Positions 36,171 through 47,107 of a stretch of DNA of 64,000 bases are shown here, piece after piece. Position numbers and translations under genes: made by a program. The notes beneath the pieces are model-generated. The model made no database searches, was not told the origin of the DNA, and saw only the letters and a program-made list of their open reading frames with translations. The stretch lies in assembly GCA_963169105.1 (NCBI GenBank), contig OY720639.1, positions 100,376,417 through 100,440,416 of the forward strand, in the 5' to 3' direction. Numbering within the stretch: position 1 is the stretch's first letter; the number at the start of each line of letters is the position of its first letter. Origin of the DNA: Ceriagrion tenellum (Eukaryota; Arthropoda; Insecta; Odonata; Coenagrionidae).

Positions 36171-36365
36171 CTACTTTTGTTTTAATCCACACTATTTAAT
36201 TAATAAACTCAACCCGGGTTTTGATACCACAACTGTGCCATCACCTGGGTCCACACAGTTATGGTGTCGAAACCCGGGTCGGTTTTATAAAACAAATATT
36301 GTGGATTAAAACAAAAAGAGTTTATTATGATGAATCTTAAAAACTTCCGCCAAGTAAAGGCGGAG
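36171..36365 (+). mobile_element. Hairpin element inside the Penelope-like copy
   Basis: An inverted repeat with roughly 70-bp arms spans 36171-36322: CTTTTGTTTTAATCCACA pairs with TGTGGATTAAAACAAAAAG and, inside, ACCCGGGTTTTGATACCACA pairs with TGGTGTCGAAACCCGGGT. The TCGAAACCCGGGTCG segment resembles a hammerhead 3' half. The tail ACTTCCGCCAAGTAAAGG (36343-36360) is the shared tail motif. Flanking sequences (about 36137-36163 and 36367-36392) look like a diverged target duplication. Confidence 0.6.
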
Positions 36366-36385
36366 GTGATTACTTTTGTTTAATC

Positions 36386-36425
36386 ATCTGATATTGATGC
36401 TTAGCCGTCTAAACCTGGGTCGTGG
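36386..36425 (+). other. Degenerate hammerhead-like motif
   Basis: CTGATATTGATGCTTAGCC followed by GTCTAAACCTGGGTCGTG aligns base for base with the intact-looking motif at 59081-59120. The invariant bases are changed: CTGATAT instead of CTGANGA, and TAA instead of GAA. It should not cleave. Confidence 0.5.
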
Positions 36426-36510
36426 TGGAGTTTGAATTTTTCTGTGGTCCATTAAAGTTTCACGAGTTATCAATATTGTGATACAAAGTTGGCGAAGATC
36501 GTATTTTATT

Positions 36511-37640
36511 CTAATATAATCGAAACTAGATGGCCAGTCCGATCACCAATGCCACTTCGACCTAAGTTCAGATCTTCAATTATATACATTGCAGCGGCTC
36601 CAGCGATTCTCAATTAATTAGAGAACGTAATGGACGACAATTCCTTTAAATCCACTATTTCCTGTTGTTAGAGTCCATATTCTTTCCAAAAAAAATACAC
36701 TATCCGATTGCAAAATGAGAATGGAGCAATTGAGCTTAATCACTAGAAAGGGCAAGTAGAGATTGCAGGAAATGAGTACGACACAACAGCCATGGCTGCT
36801 TTTGTGAGATGAATTTAATACTAAATGAATTTAATGAACACAGATGAATTTTGCAAATTAAACACCGCGTTTTACTGCCACTACAGCGAGGAGGAAAGTA
36901 GACACATGAATATAACGATGCAAAATTGTTCCTATGGTTACATCGCAGCAAAAACCTATCAGCGCCGAATTGAATGTGAAATTTGCTTTTATTCACGAGA
37001 TGTAAGTCACAGGAGTGAAATGGAACGGACAATCACTCATTCTCGGTTTCAATAATGACGTGGTAATTAAGTTGAAACGACATAAAACGTTTATTTAGTA
37101 ATGTACGTACATGCATGCACTCAAACATATTCACACACAGATTTATTAGCGTAATCGTATAACACGAGGGACGCAATTACGATAGTTGTCCTCTCAATAC
37201 AAAAGGTACAGCTAAAGTAATATTTATACATCAACCTTTGTGGTCTTTAACAGTAAATATTTTGATCATTTTCATAATTTTTCATTAAAAATTTAGTTAA
37301 TTTAGAATTATAACAGTTATTATGTGGTTACAACGGTAGTAAACCTATAACGGATTTACCTAAAGGGTTACCAAATACTTCTTTTGCGCATATACATATG
37401 TTCCTCATATGTAACACATATCACATAACACATATCCTGGATCAAGATAATAACCATGGTCGGTCAAAATAAAATAGAGTAGAATGTGCTAAGAGAGGAC
37501 TCATTTAATTTTCCAGAAGACAGTTTATTCAACCAACGTCGTAAAACAAGGGAACGGTGGGTGTTCATGTTCCCTTGAAAGTAACAATATGCTAGGATGT
37601 GGAGAAAGTATTGATAAAGCGTGACGATGAGGTAAGATTA
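36511..37640. other. Unrecognised DNA
   Basis: Overlapping open frames of 76-98 codons near 36736-37055 lie on opposite strands and show no motif. No gene is supported. Confidence 0.5.
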
Positions 37641-37644
37641 ACAT

Positions 37645-38187
37645 TGGTCGTTCAATCCTAAGATTGATTGACTGCAGCCCTCCACCCTTCCCTATCTAAT
37701 GCTAGTTCCCTTACCTCCTGGTATCTCTTCCTATGTACTTTCCTCATTGTTTGGTCCATGAACTTATTCCTGGGTCTTCCTGTGGGGACTTTTCCCTCTG
37801 TTTCGCCTTCAATTACGTTCTTCATAAATCCATTGTGCCTCAGAGTGGGTCCAATCCATCTTGTTTTTCTATTCTGTATTGTGTTCCATATGGTCCTTTC
37901 CTCTTCTACTCTCCTGTGCACTTCTCCATTTCATATTTTGTCCGTCCATTTCATCTTCAGCACTAGGTTTTGAAGGCTACTAGACTTTTATGGCCATCTT
38001 TTTCAATGGTCCAATGAGTATCACGCCACACGAATGTTTCCACATACAGCTTCCTGGTTTGTACTCCTATTTTCTTCAAGCACAGCAGTTGTCAGTTGCT
38101 AATGAGCGCCTTCCTAGCTTGGACTGTTGAGGCACGATAAGATTTTCATAAATCATCGCCAATCGAATTAAATAAAAAGGAATGCAA
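37645..38187 (-). mobile_element. LINE-C fragment (copy 4), next to tRNA-Gly
   Basis: The minus-strand frame (37921 to 37658) reads HRRVEEERTIWNTIQNRKTR, WIGPTLRHNGFMKNVIEGET and GRPRNKFMDQTMRKVHRKRY then REGWRAAVNQS. Upstream on the minus strand CCAAGCTAGGAAGGCGCTCA joins to the tRNA-Gly at the same place as in the 34.2 kb copy, so the two are duplicates of one composite segment. Confidence 0.85.
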
Positions 38188-38192
38188 AATAT

Positions 38193-38263
38193 TGCATCGG
38201 CCGGGAATCGAACCCGGGCCGCCCGCGTGGCAGGCGAGCATTCTCCCACTGAACCACCGATGC
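38193..38263 (-). tRNA. tRNA-Gly (anticodon GCC)
   Basis: 71 nt on the minus strand with acceptor GCATCGG/CCGATGC, an intact anticodon arm (GCC, complement at 38229-38231) and a T arm with GGTTCGATTCC. It differs from 34099-34169 at one D-loop position (GTGGGAGAA for GTGGTAGAA). TTTT and TTTTT follow as possible pol III terminators. Flanking DNA on both sides is shared with the first copy, showing an inverted duplication. Confidence 0.95.
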
Positions 38264-38300
38264 TTACCCTGTGACATTCTGGGCTATTTGTACTAGCCAC

Positions 38301-38930
38301 TAGTATATGGGATCCGTACGAGGAAGGTTTGTTACACGGAGTAGGATATCTTATTCCGTGGTTTGATAAAAGAATTAGAGCGTGTGCAAAGGAGATCCGC
38401 TAGATTTTTTAAAGGCCGTTATGATAATTGTATAAGTGTTACAAGTTTAATAAAAGAACTAGGATGGGAATTACTATCAGAACGCAGGTTAAAACTTAGG
38501 TAAAATCTTTTAAGTAAATTCGAAACCAATTTGTTCACAGATGAAGTTACATATATATTTAGAATCCCTGCGTATTGTGCTAGGTTTGATCGGATTAACA
38601 AGATTAGAGAGATTGTCATACCGATAGACTTAAAATGTCATTTTTCCCGCGTACCATAAGAGAGAACAATAGGCAGTGTAGCAAAGGGATAGGTAGGTGA
38701 AATATAGTTACAGTGGTCTGTAGTGCATGATGCATGTAATAACAATCAATAATCCCTTTATTATTATGTATGTAATAACCATCTAGCTGCATGTGACCCT
38801 GTTCTCTAGCATGTCTCCGTTAAATATCCTACTTGCATGGCAATAGTGCATGTTTGGTGATCTTCACCCCCTGCCACACACCCTCGTGGTGTCTCGCAGG
38901 GTATTACTTAGACGTAGATGTACTTTACAT
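38301..38930 (+). mobile_element. LINE-A1 3' end, longer copy
   Basis: Begins ACTAGTATATGGGATCCGTA and contains an extra stretch TTGTTACACGGAGTAGGATA between the GGATCCGTACGAGGAAGG and AAGAATTAGAGC blocks that is absent elsewhere. The coding region has several frame breaks. The 3' block CACACCCTCGTGGTGTCTCG and tail are at 38876-38922. It abuts the tRNA-Gly duplication. Confidence 0.8.
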
Positions 38931-40672
38931 GTTAGCGAACTCTTTTCGCCTCAGTTGCTCAGTCTCCGTTAGCAAAGCGCAACGTCTCCACACTCTTAAC
39001 CAACCCACCACCCGAAAGGCCGCCGCAGAATGAGATCTACCTCTCCAGAGGAAGTGAGTAATAAAATTGCGAAGTTTATACCACGGTATTCTGGAGGAGT
39101 CACATTTTGATGCAGATGGTTCTTTTGCGCGATGCAATGCAGGTAAAAAACTTCAATGCATCGTCTACCTTTTTGCACCGAGTATGATTGCTTGAAAACA
39201 TACCCTACCACAGTAATACCTTCTATAACACATCAGCATTACCATGATTTTCTCTTTGATGCCCTTAGGCACATAGTATCAGATTTTACTCGACGAGAGT
39301 TCCAAGGGTTAATAATAATAATAATGTCGTCTTTATTTCTTTGAGCGATAAGTAGGAAGGCATACCATTCATGCCTTATACTTTCGTAGTGGGCTTCACT
39401 TAATTGTTGGTCACATTCCGCGAGAAATTGACTATATTATTCAGTCTTAAATCTTAGAAATAAAAACTTTTTACCGAGCGCACCCACGGAAACAGGCAGC
39501 CAGAACTTCTCCTTGAGGAAGAGGTAATATTCACTGAAGTGTGTAAGGTAGACTTTGCCATGAGTATTCGTTGGGACAATCTTGTCTACCTCCTGACATT
39601 GCTGTAGCCAAAGAGGCACGCTAAACAGGTGGATTTTTAGCTTAAATGAAACTTTCCTGAAGTACTTTTAGGTGGATTTTTTTCACTGTAGCGCCCGCTG
39701 TAAACACGTTCGCTTGATAAGGAGTAAAATCATCTCCTGTACGACACGAAAAACCACCAGATGACGAGATGACATCGATCTTGATTATATAAATTCATGG
39801 GCAATTCTAATCGAGCTGGAGGGCTTACATTTTCGGGCAATGGCCCATGTTACTCAGTGAGTCGGAAAAAATCGAAAACCCTGAGAATTTACTCGCGTCA
39901 TTTCTTCTTCCAGGGTTCTTCACCCGGGCCGTTATTTTTATGACGTTTCAACTTTTATCTTGGAGGCATCTTCACGATAAGAGGCAGCTTCTTCGACCTA
40001 TAGATGCCTCAAGGATTGGAGGAGAAACGTCAGAAAAATCAATAAATCCCGGAGAAAGGAATGGAGAGAGTGCCCATTGGCCGCGGAAACCTTAGAAAGA
40101 ACTCAGAGGAACCCTATAATATTTCGAGCACTGACCAAATATCGTTTGCAATGGGGTGAAATGGTTTTAAAAAATTTCTTGTGGGCCTATTTACCATCGT
40201 CTATGAGTATGGAAAGGGGAAACGTGGGAGAGGAGGGAATGAGTAATGGAGAGTTAAAGGGTTAAGAGAAGGACAATGAGGGTAGCGAACGGAAGATCAA
40301 ATGATGATGATGACATCAAGAGGGGGAGGGAGGGTTAGTAAGAATAAAGTCAGATTTTAAAACTGTAGTCAAAATTAGAGAACATTTTAACTCCGTCATA
40401 TCATTTCAAACATCAAGTGAAAGAAAAAATTTAGTTCTTTCTAAGTTTTCCTAAACATCCAGTTTAAAAAATCTGTCAAATACATGTAAAAAATTAATAT
40501 TATTATAATCCACTCTTATGTTCCGTTTCCATAAGACCGGTAGACTGCATAAAATCATAATGGAACTGTATATAGTTTTATTACGAGTTATTCCTTCTCG
40601 TCGTTCCACAAGGTAACGCTACAATCATTTGATTTGATGCAAAATAAATGGATTATCTTGCCCATCGAGCGA
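38931..40672. other. No recognised gene
   Basis: Open frames of 60-82 codons lack motifs. A short AAT microsatellite occurs at about 39311-39325. Confidence 0.5.
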
Positions 40673-41036
40673 ACATCTACATCTATTTATTACCCTGTAA
40701 GCCACCAAAAGCGTGCTTGGCAAGGGGTGACTTATCACCAACCTGAACTATGGTGAAAAATTATTTAACTTTCACCAACATGCACCATATAATGGGTGTG
40801 CTACAAATGATACAGAAACTACTAAAATAGTTTATAATATAACTGTGTAAACGTGACACAAGAGCCATGCGGGGAACATGCAAAACTTGTTGTTAGCTCT
40901 ACGTGGCTGATTTAGAGGCATGCATTAGGGAGCATAGTTATCAACCAGCTACACTACCTGTCAACTAACCTACTTCAAAGTCTCAAAGAAGTCATTATGG
41001 TCTCCTATCGATCGCGAGAAAAACGACATTTTAAAC
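40673..41036 (-). mobile_element. LINE-A2 3' end
   Basis: Minus-strand tail and 3' block (plus strand ACCCTGTAAGCCACCAAAAG), then the A2 untranslated region including CATGCGGGGAACATGCAAAA, which matches the reverse complement of the A2 copy near 24990. It is truncated soon after CGACATTTTAAACC. Confidence 0.8.
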
Positions 41037-41508
41037 CTAAGCGAACGTCCCGAACGTCGGGACTCAAACCTACACCGGAATCACCTTAAAGATAAAAATA
41101 TTTGATGGACACTGAGTCCTCGCTAAGAGCATACAGTCGGGAGTTACTCCTTGCACTTTCTCCCCTAGTTACGAGCCAAATAACCAATCAATTTACCATT
41201 CAAAGGCTTTTAGAAGGTATTCGTTGAGATGGATGGAAACCTACAGAAGAGAAGGAATCTGATTTCGCAGGTGATATTCAATCCAGAACGATGCGAAATA
41301 AAGTTTTCATGAGGAACACGTACAGACTTCAAATCACCAAACCTTCCCTTTCATTCCACACCGTCGATGCCGTGAAAAAGTACGGATCGCAGCTGCCGGG
41401 ATATAGACGTTAAAGAGGAGGATTATTCACTCTCCCGGCGAACGATTCTAGCGAGGTCTTTTCCAGCTTATTCATAAAAATCAGGAATTTCGCTACGCAT
41501 GAGGCGTT

Positions 41509-41980
41509 TTGACTGATATACCGCCATATAGTGAGCCGTGCATGAGAGGCTCAAGGTTCGAGCTGAGAGAGAGAGAGAGAGAGAGAACATCAGAGAGAGA
41601 GGGACGTCAGCAGTCAACTGTCCCCCCCCCCCTTGGAAGGTGTTCCTCCGGGAAGAAAATGGGTCAAACTATATATATATCCGGCCCCAAGAACGAGGCG
41701 GGCTTTATTCCTTGGTGGTTCCCGTATGGGAAGTTGGTGCCGCTCCACTCCTCGACGGCGCTCCTGGTCAGCTTCATCGCCTCCAGAAGTAAGCTTGGGA
41801 TCCTGTATTCCCAATTCCCCTCTTGTTCCACCATTTTGCTCCCCTCATCTCCCCCCTTGTGACGCAGTGCGAGTTAAGCATTTTGTTTTTTTGTTCGTTA
41901 AATAAAAAGGGTGTCCTTAGTTACTCTGCAATTTTTTATTTTTCTTCTTACGGCCACTACCCTTTCCGTCGCAATCGGTG
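41509..41980 (+). mobile_element. Possible degraded LTR with leader
   Basis: An AATAAA signal (in GTTAAATAAAAAGGGTG, about 41899) is followed about 60 bp later by TGGCGACAGT (41972), which resembles a retrotransposon primer-binding site directly after an LTR end. GA repeats (41565-41586), a C run and TATATATAT lie upstream. No partner LTR or coding region was found, so this is tentative. Overlapping frames of 84-117 codons here are low-complexity and not convincing. Confidence 0.3.
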
Positions 41981-42045
41981 GCGACAGTATAATAGTTCAC
42001 GGTGATACAGTGACTGAAAGTGAGTGAAACGCCGAACCTAATATA

Positions 42046-42370
42046 GTGTAAGCCCTCGATTCACGTCGGAGACGAGTGTGGAAGAAGAGCGACGTAAGTC
42101 GAAACAACGTAAAACGGATCCAGATGTTCGTGACAAATTTAATCCCAAGATAAATCAAGGCGTTAATTTCAAAATTCGTTTTTTACCTTTATCCCGAAAA
42201 AAATTCCTTTTCAGATACGATGATTATGCCTCAGTTATCAAAAAACGTAAGCACATACACTTACGGTCAATTTTATAAGCATCAAACAGGGTAAAATTTT
42301 CCGAAAACCCTTGTCAGCATGGACGTAACATCGAAGCAGACGTGAATCGAAACGACGCACACCGGGGACT
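42046..42370. repeat. Dispersed repeat pair with 52480-53015 (uninterrupted copy)
   Basis: AGCGACGTAAGTCGAAACAA, AATCAAGGCGTTAATTTCAA and GAAACGACGCA-ACCGGGGAC recur in the same order and orientation at 52.5-53.0 kb. This copy lacks the 203-bp hairpin insertion found there, so it shows the empty site. Confidence 0.8.
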
Positions 42371-42622
42371 CACAGTAATGTACGTTGGAAAAAAAAACTT
42401 CACTCAAATTGAAAATGAAAAGTCAAATTCAGCAAATAATGATGAAAATACGAATGTTCTATTCCTTTGCCCAAATTGAGTTTATTTAACATTAGAAATA
42501 ACATCAGGCGTCACTTGGTTAAAATTTGTTTTGTTCATGATGAACAATAAAACATTTGCTGTTTTGACTTTATTTATTATTCACCGACATGGTGTCAACA
42601 CCGAGTGTTTAACACACCTTGA

Positions 42623-43195
42623 TACATCTACATCTACATCTACGTGATACCCTGCGAGCCACCACGAGGGTGTGTGGCAGGGGATAAAGATCACCAAACA
42701 TGCACTATTGACATGCAACTAGGATATTTAATGAAGGCATGCTAGATTATAGGTTCACATTGTTAGTATCTGTATAATAAGAAAGGGATTATTGGTTGTT
42801 ATTACATGCATCATGCACTACAGACTACTTTAACTATATTTCACCTACCTATCCCTTTGCTACGCTGCATATTGTTCTCTCTTAGAGTACGAGAGAAAAA
42901 TGATATTTTAAATCTATCGGTACGACAATCTATCTCTCTAATCTTGTTAATATGATAAAACCTAGCATAATACGCAGGGGTTCTCAATATATATCTAATG
43001 TTATCTGTGAACAACTCTGTTTCAAATTTACTTAAAAGGTTTAACCTAAATTTTAACCTGCGTTCTGATAGTAACTCCCATCCTAGTTCTTCTATAAACT
43101 CGTAACACTTATACAATTATCACAACGGCCTTTAACAAACCTAGCGGATCTCCTTTGCACGCGCTCCAATTCTTTAATCATACCTTCCTCTTGAT
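42623..43195 (-). mobile_element. LINE-A1 3' end with 91-codon frame
   Basis: The minus-strand frame (43116 to 42841) includes EELGWELLSERRLKFRLNLL, SKFETELFTDNIRYILRTPA and SFFSRTLRENNMQRSKGIGR. The ATCTAC tail begins at 42623. It is among the best preserved A1 copies. Confidence 0.85.
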
Positions 43196-44054
43196 AATCT
43201 GTGTAGAAATCTGGTCAGTTAATAACAAAGAAGTGTGAAAATAATAAAAGTTCTATTCTTTCTTCATGAACGTAGAGTTTATTTTATGGGTCTAATATAT
43301 CCCCATCGACGAAGATTGTGCGCTTGATTAAATTCAAACCTAATTCTTAGTATGCACCTTGGGAAAACAAAGTGTGCCTTAGAGGCGCGCCGAGGACCAT
43401 GTAGGAACTTCCTCTTTGCCAGAAAATGACAATAAGATTGGCAAAGTAGGCCGAGAACTAAGCCGTAGCCAGAACATACTGTAAGGTATCGTCCCCCCAT
43501 GGTCTAAAACATTGTTAATTTCATTCAATCCTAAAATCCTCAAACGGAATCTCACCCATAGAATCTCTTCGAACACGTCAAAGTGAGTAATAATGTAGAA
43601 ATTAAGCGGTTGGCAGAGAGGATATTGGAATAAAGAGCTACTGCAAACCAATTCACGGATTGGGACTGTGAATGATGACTAAGTTAGACCACCAATAAGG
43701 CGTTCATATTATTACAGTCATAATATTTGTCATGATGTTTTTTTACAACAGGTTTTTCTTGCTTCGTGTTTATATTTCACCATCAACTTAAAATACGATA
43801 AGATGTATGGAAATCTGGTACACGAAATCTGATAATTCTTTTGATATGAAGGATATACGTCATTGATGAGTTGGTGAAGTAAAATTACATGGACTCAACC
43901 TAAGGTAGACATAATATGATCTCAAAAATAGCAGATACTTTTTAAAATTTTGGAAATTCAGTAAAGTGTATGTTATTTTGGGATCAGAATATTTGTACTC
44001 AATTTCCAAAATATATCGTCGGATAAGGTAAACTCTCGTAAAGAGGTTATTTTT
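43196..44054. other. Unrecognised DNA
   Basis: Minus-strand frames of 73 and 90 codons (43279-43651) overlap and show no motif. Confidence 0.5.
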
Positions 44055-44148
44055 ATAGGATATTCTCTCGAGGAAAGGTAGTACAAAGGTTGTACCACCT
44101 TTCCTCGAGAGAATATCCTAAACAATGGAGGTCGATAGAGTAAACAAT
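44055..44148. mobile_element. Short palindromic insertion with 12-bp flanking repeat
   Basis: A perfect 24-bp inverted repeat (44056-44079 and 44097-44120, TAGGATATTCTCTCGAGGAA...) is followed by a short tail. GAGGTTATTTTT (44043-44054) and GAGATTATTTTT (44149-44160) flank it as a likely target duplication with one mismatch. The architecture resembles the hairpin elements at 52-58 kb, but the tail motif is not evident. Confidence 0.55.
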
Positions 44149-44904
44149 GAGATTATTTTTGCAATATCATGGATGAATAAAGAACCAGTGCGTATATTTT
44201 CTTCTTCTACGTAAAGGAATCAGCCCGATGTTTTTAACCGGTTTACCTGTTGCATTGACATAGCATGAACAAACGTCTCTTCGTTTATCTTGTCTTTTCA
44301 CTGGCAATAAAAAAACAAATCTCTTTCGTAGTGCATCAGCTGTGGTATCTCCAGGAGTCATTTTTTAACAGTGATAAATTAGGTAAGATGTACTTTTAAA
44401 TGGACAAATCTATCATCACTATCACTTTCGGTGGCCGTGGTGGTAGGGTTCATTCCTCAAAATTCATAGGTAATATTTTAAATTATCAATTAAGAGAGTT
44501 ATAATCCAATATCCATTACATTCCACCGCGTGAATTTACTGCTGATTCGTTTCAAGCCAGACATTAAACGCGGTCTGGCTGATCACAGCGTGCCCACTGA
44601 GACAAGAAGAAAATTTTCCGGCGTAATTCCGTGTTTTCACGGACGAAAACAAAAATATAATCCCCGCGAATATTATGTGGCTGTACTTCTCATTCCATGA
44701 TGAAACAAATCGTGGCTTCAGAATTGCCTTAAATCGAAATTTTGTAGTTATAAAACAATTCAATGATGATAAAATTCAAAATTAGTAAATCTTAAAAAAA
44801 TAAATAAGGTTATAGTCCTCGCACAAAGTTACTAACAGAAGACGAATTTGGCAGCTAAACCAGCCTACGTCAACTGTTGATGAGGCGACGTATGCATTCT
44901 CATT
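44149..44904. other. Unrecognised DNA; possible SINE head at 44430
   Basis: TGGCCGTGGTGGTAGGGTTC near 44433 resembles the head of the 30112 SINE but no B box follows. Otherwise nothing is recognised. Confidence 0.35.
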
Positions 44905-45365
44905 GGGGAAATTTTGAAACACAGACGATAACGAAAATATTCCCGATGAACTGCATGATTCCTGTATTTTCCCCGCTCCTTCCCGACAGTGAAAATCCCC
45001 GCATGAATAACTATCTTAAATGGTGAATATATGGGCCCTAAGTTATTTTCTAAACGTACAAAATGAGATTATTCCCGACCAACTGCATAATTCCCGCATT
45101 TTTCCCGTTTATTCCCGGAAGTGGAAATCATCGCGTGAATTACTATCTTAAATGTTGAATATATGGTCCGAGCGCCATTTTTGAAGCATACCATAATGAA
45201 TATACTAAATGTTTACTCTATCTCATTTTGGATACAGACGATAATGAAAATATTCCCGACGAACTACACAATACCCGCTTTTTTCCCGCTTTTTCCCGAA
45301 AGTGGAAATCCCTGCGTTACACCCTTAATTCCTGTCTTAATTGTTAGCTATGTGGAATCTATGTC
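44905..45365. repeat. Three diverged tandem units
   Basis: Units around 44939, 45071 and 45250 share the order ATTCCCGA--AACT, then CCCG-TTTTTCCCG-T--TTCCCG, then GTGGAAAT. The first two also keep ACTATCTTAAATG and GAATATATGG. Spacing is irregular (about 130 and 180 bp). Confidence 0.7.
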
Positions 45366-46103
45366 ATTTGACCTAATCAAGGTTCAAAAATATTTGCTCT
45401 CGCACAGAGCACAAGGAGTCAGGAGAATTTGAAAAAAAAAACACTCCCACGAAAGTCATTAATCTCTTAGCACTGAACTGGCATCTTTTTTCATCCATCA
45501 GTTTCAAATGTCATCAGTGATAAACTCTGCTAGTTATATTTCCTAATATCTGTTCTCTCTAATTGTCTCTCCTTTTTCCTTCATTCATCATATTTTCGGC
45601 AACGCTGATAACATTAATTTTATTAACTACAACACTGCAGAGAAAAATGAGTCTGAACTAGATAATTTTTTGTGAAGTTAGGAAAGCAGTTGGGTATTCA
45701 AAAAGGTATAATGTAGATTTTGTGCAGAGAGACTTAAATTTCGGAACATGTTAGGACTGACATCGGACCAAAGATGAACGAGAATGCTGAGATAAACTGA
45801 GCAGTATCAAGAGAACACTGCTCTTGTGAGAATAACTCTGCACTGTTTAACCATAGGTCGACTTTAATAATATCTCTGTTGAATATCTAGGTTGCTAGAA
45901 AGAGTTCAGCGCTATTTTTGATTAAGTCAGCGTTATCGATCTCGTCCAGCCATATCCCCTGAAGAAATAGTACGAGCAGTCCATTGCTTAACGAGTGCGG
46001 TGTATTTGCGAATAGCACATGCAGTCGCCCAATTAGCACTGTTCGCAATTCTACGGCTCGAATAGCACACACTATTTTTTACCATAATTGCGTGGAAATA
46101 ATA
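45366..46103. other. Unrecognised DNA
   Basis: No gene or repeat was recognised. Confidence 0.5.
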
Positions 46104-46192
46104 GATATCTACATCTACGTATTGCCCTGCGAGACACCAAGAGGGTGTGTGGCAGGGGATGAAGATCACCAAACATGCACTATTGACAAGCA
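46104..46192 (-). mobile_element. LINE-A1 3' untranslated fragment
   Basis: Only the tail and the 3' block (plus strand CCCTGCGAGACACCAAGAGG) remain, ending at CACTATTGACAAGCAA. It is a very short 5' truncation. Confidence 0.8.
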
Positions 46193-46452
46193 ATAGATAT
46201 ATGCACGCATACATGAATGCAAATATTGCCCATGTAATGACATAGTATAAGCCATAAAAATCCATGGGGAAATTTCATGTGAATAGCCATCGCTCAGGTT
46301 GCCAAGGAAAAAATGCTATTATTGATATCTGAGAAAAAATATTATATTCTCATTAGAAGCATAATTTTTTAATGACAACAAAAGTATACAACAAAATTGA
46401 TTGCAAGAATTCGATACTTAATTCTTTCTGCCATCAGATCATAAAACTTTAA

Positions 46453-46456
46453 ACCA
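46453..46456. repeat. Target site duplication (left), ACCA
   Basis: ACCA immediately precedes the 5' LTR and recurs at 52307-52310 right after the 3' LTR, giving a 4-bp duplication as expected for Ty3/gypsy integration. Confidence 0.7.
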
Positions 46457-46627
46457 TGTTGTGCCCCTACTGCACGTGGCCAAAACTCACTCATTTAAAC
46501 CACGCGCTCCCGGTGACGAAGCTCCCCCGCCCCCACGCCGAACGAGGGAACTTTCACTTTTTCCCCTACCACCCCCTCACGCTCCTAGCGGAGCGCGCTG
46601 ATTGGCCGGAGGAACGGCCAGGGACCG

Positions 46628-46635
46628 TATAAAAA
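46628..46635 (+). promoter_or_regulatory. LTR TATA box
   Basis: TATAAAAA, 23 bp downstream of an inverted CCAAT element (46601-46605). Transcription would start about 25-30 bp further on. The same box in the 3' LTR is at 51771-51778. Confidence 0.75.
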
Positions 46636-47048
46636 GGGCCCTCCGGGCCAGGGAAAATCAGAACGGGGGAGGGAGTCGAAGAGAGTAGCCGCAGCGAGCG
46701 CATCCTCGGTCGGTCTTCAACCCCTTGCCACCAGCTGCCGGCGCCCCGCTCTCCGAGTGCCGCGACGCCCCCGGACCTCCCGGAATCGCTAACGGGCCGC
46801 CTGCCGGAAGGAACCTCCGACGACGCCGACCGCCGCAGCCGCGGAGACTCCGGCCACATCCGAGAGATCGCCCACAAGCTGCCCGCCGGAAGGACACGCC
46901 GCGGAGACTCCGACCACGTCCGAGAGATCGCCGCCCTTCGAACAACCTCCGCCGGACTCGTTCCGGCCCCCTTGGACGAGTCGCCAGTAATCGGCGACAC
47001 AACATCACTCACTCATTTACCGCTGTCGTTTTTTTTTCCTTTGTTGAA

Positions 47049-47054
47049 AATAAA
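47049..47054 (+). promoter_or_regulatory. LTR polyadenylation signal
   Basis: AATAAA in the 5' LTR. In the 3' LTR, where it would be used, one base is changed so the site reads TATAAA within GAATATAAACTT (52187-52198), a weaker variant. Confidence 0.6.
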
Positions 47055-47107
47055 CTTGTGAAAACAGCAACCGCCTATTTGTCCTCTCTCCCTCTCCCAG
47101 CGAACAT

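Larger units (their letters stand above)
35335..36510 (+). mobile_element. Penelope-like element, 3' portion (copy 1)
   Basis: It includes the GIY-YIG endonuclease remnant (35466-35800), a pyrimidine-rich 3' untranslated region (about 36050-36110), a hammerhead-like region at 36386-36425 and a 3' end with ATACAAAGTTGGCGAAGATC (about 36481). The 5' boundary contains CTTTTACAGGCCACAGAAAA, which is an inverted copy of the 3' segment TTTTTCTGTGGTCCATTAAA (about 36438); such inverted 5' ends are typical of Penelope insertions. A hairpin element has inserted just upstream of the hammerhead-like region. Confidence 0.75.

Noticed and set aside
41509..41905. Overlapping frames of 84-117 codons
   Set aside because: They are translations of GA repeats and a C run in several frames at once.
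44430..44460. tRNA or SINE head
   Set aside because: Only an A-box-like stretch is present; no B box or tail follows.
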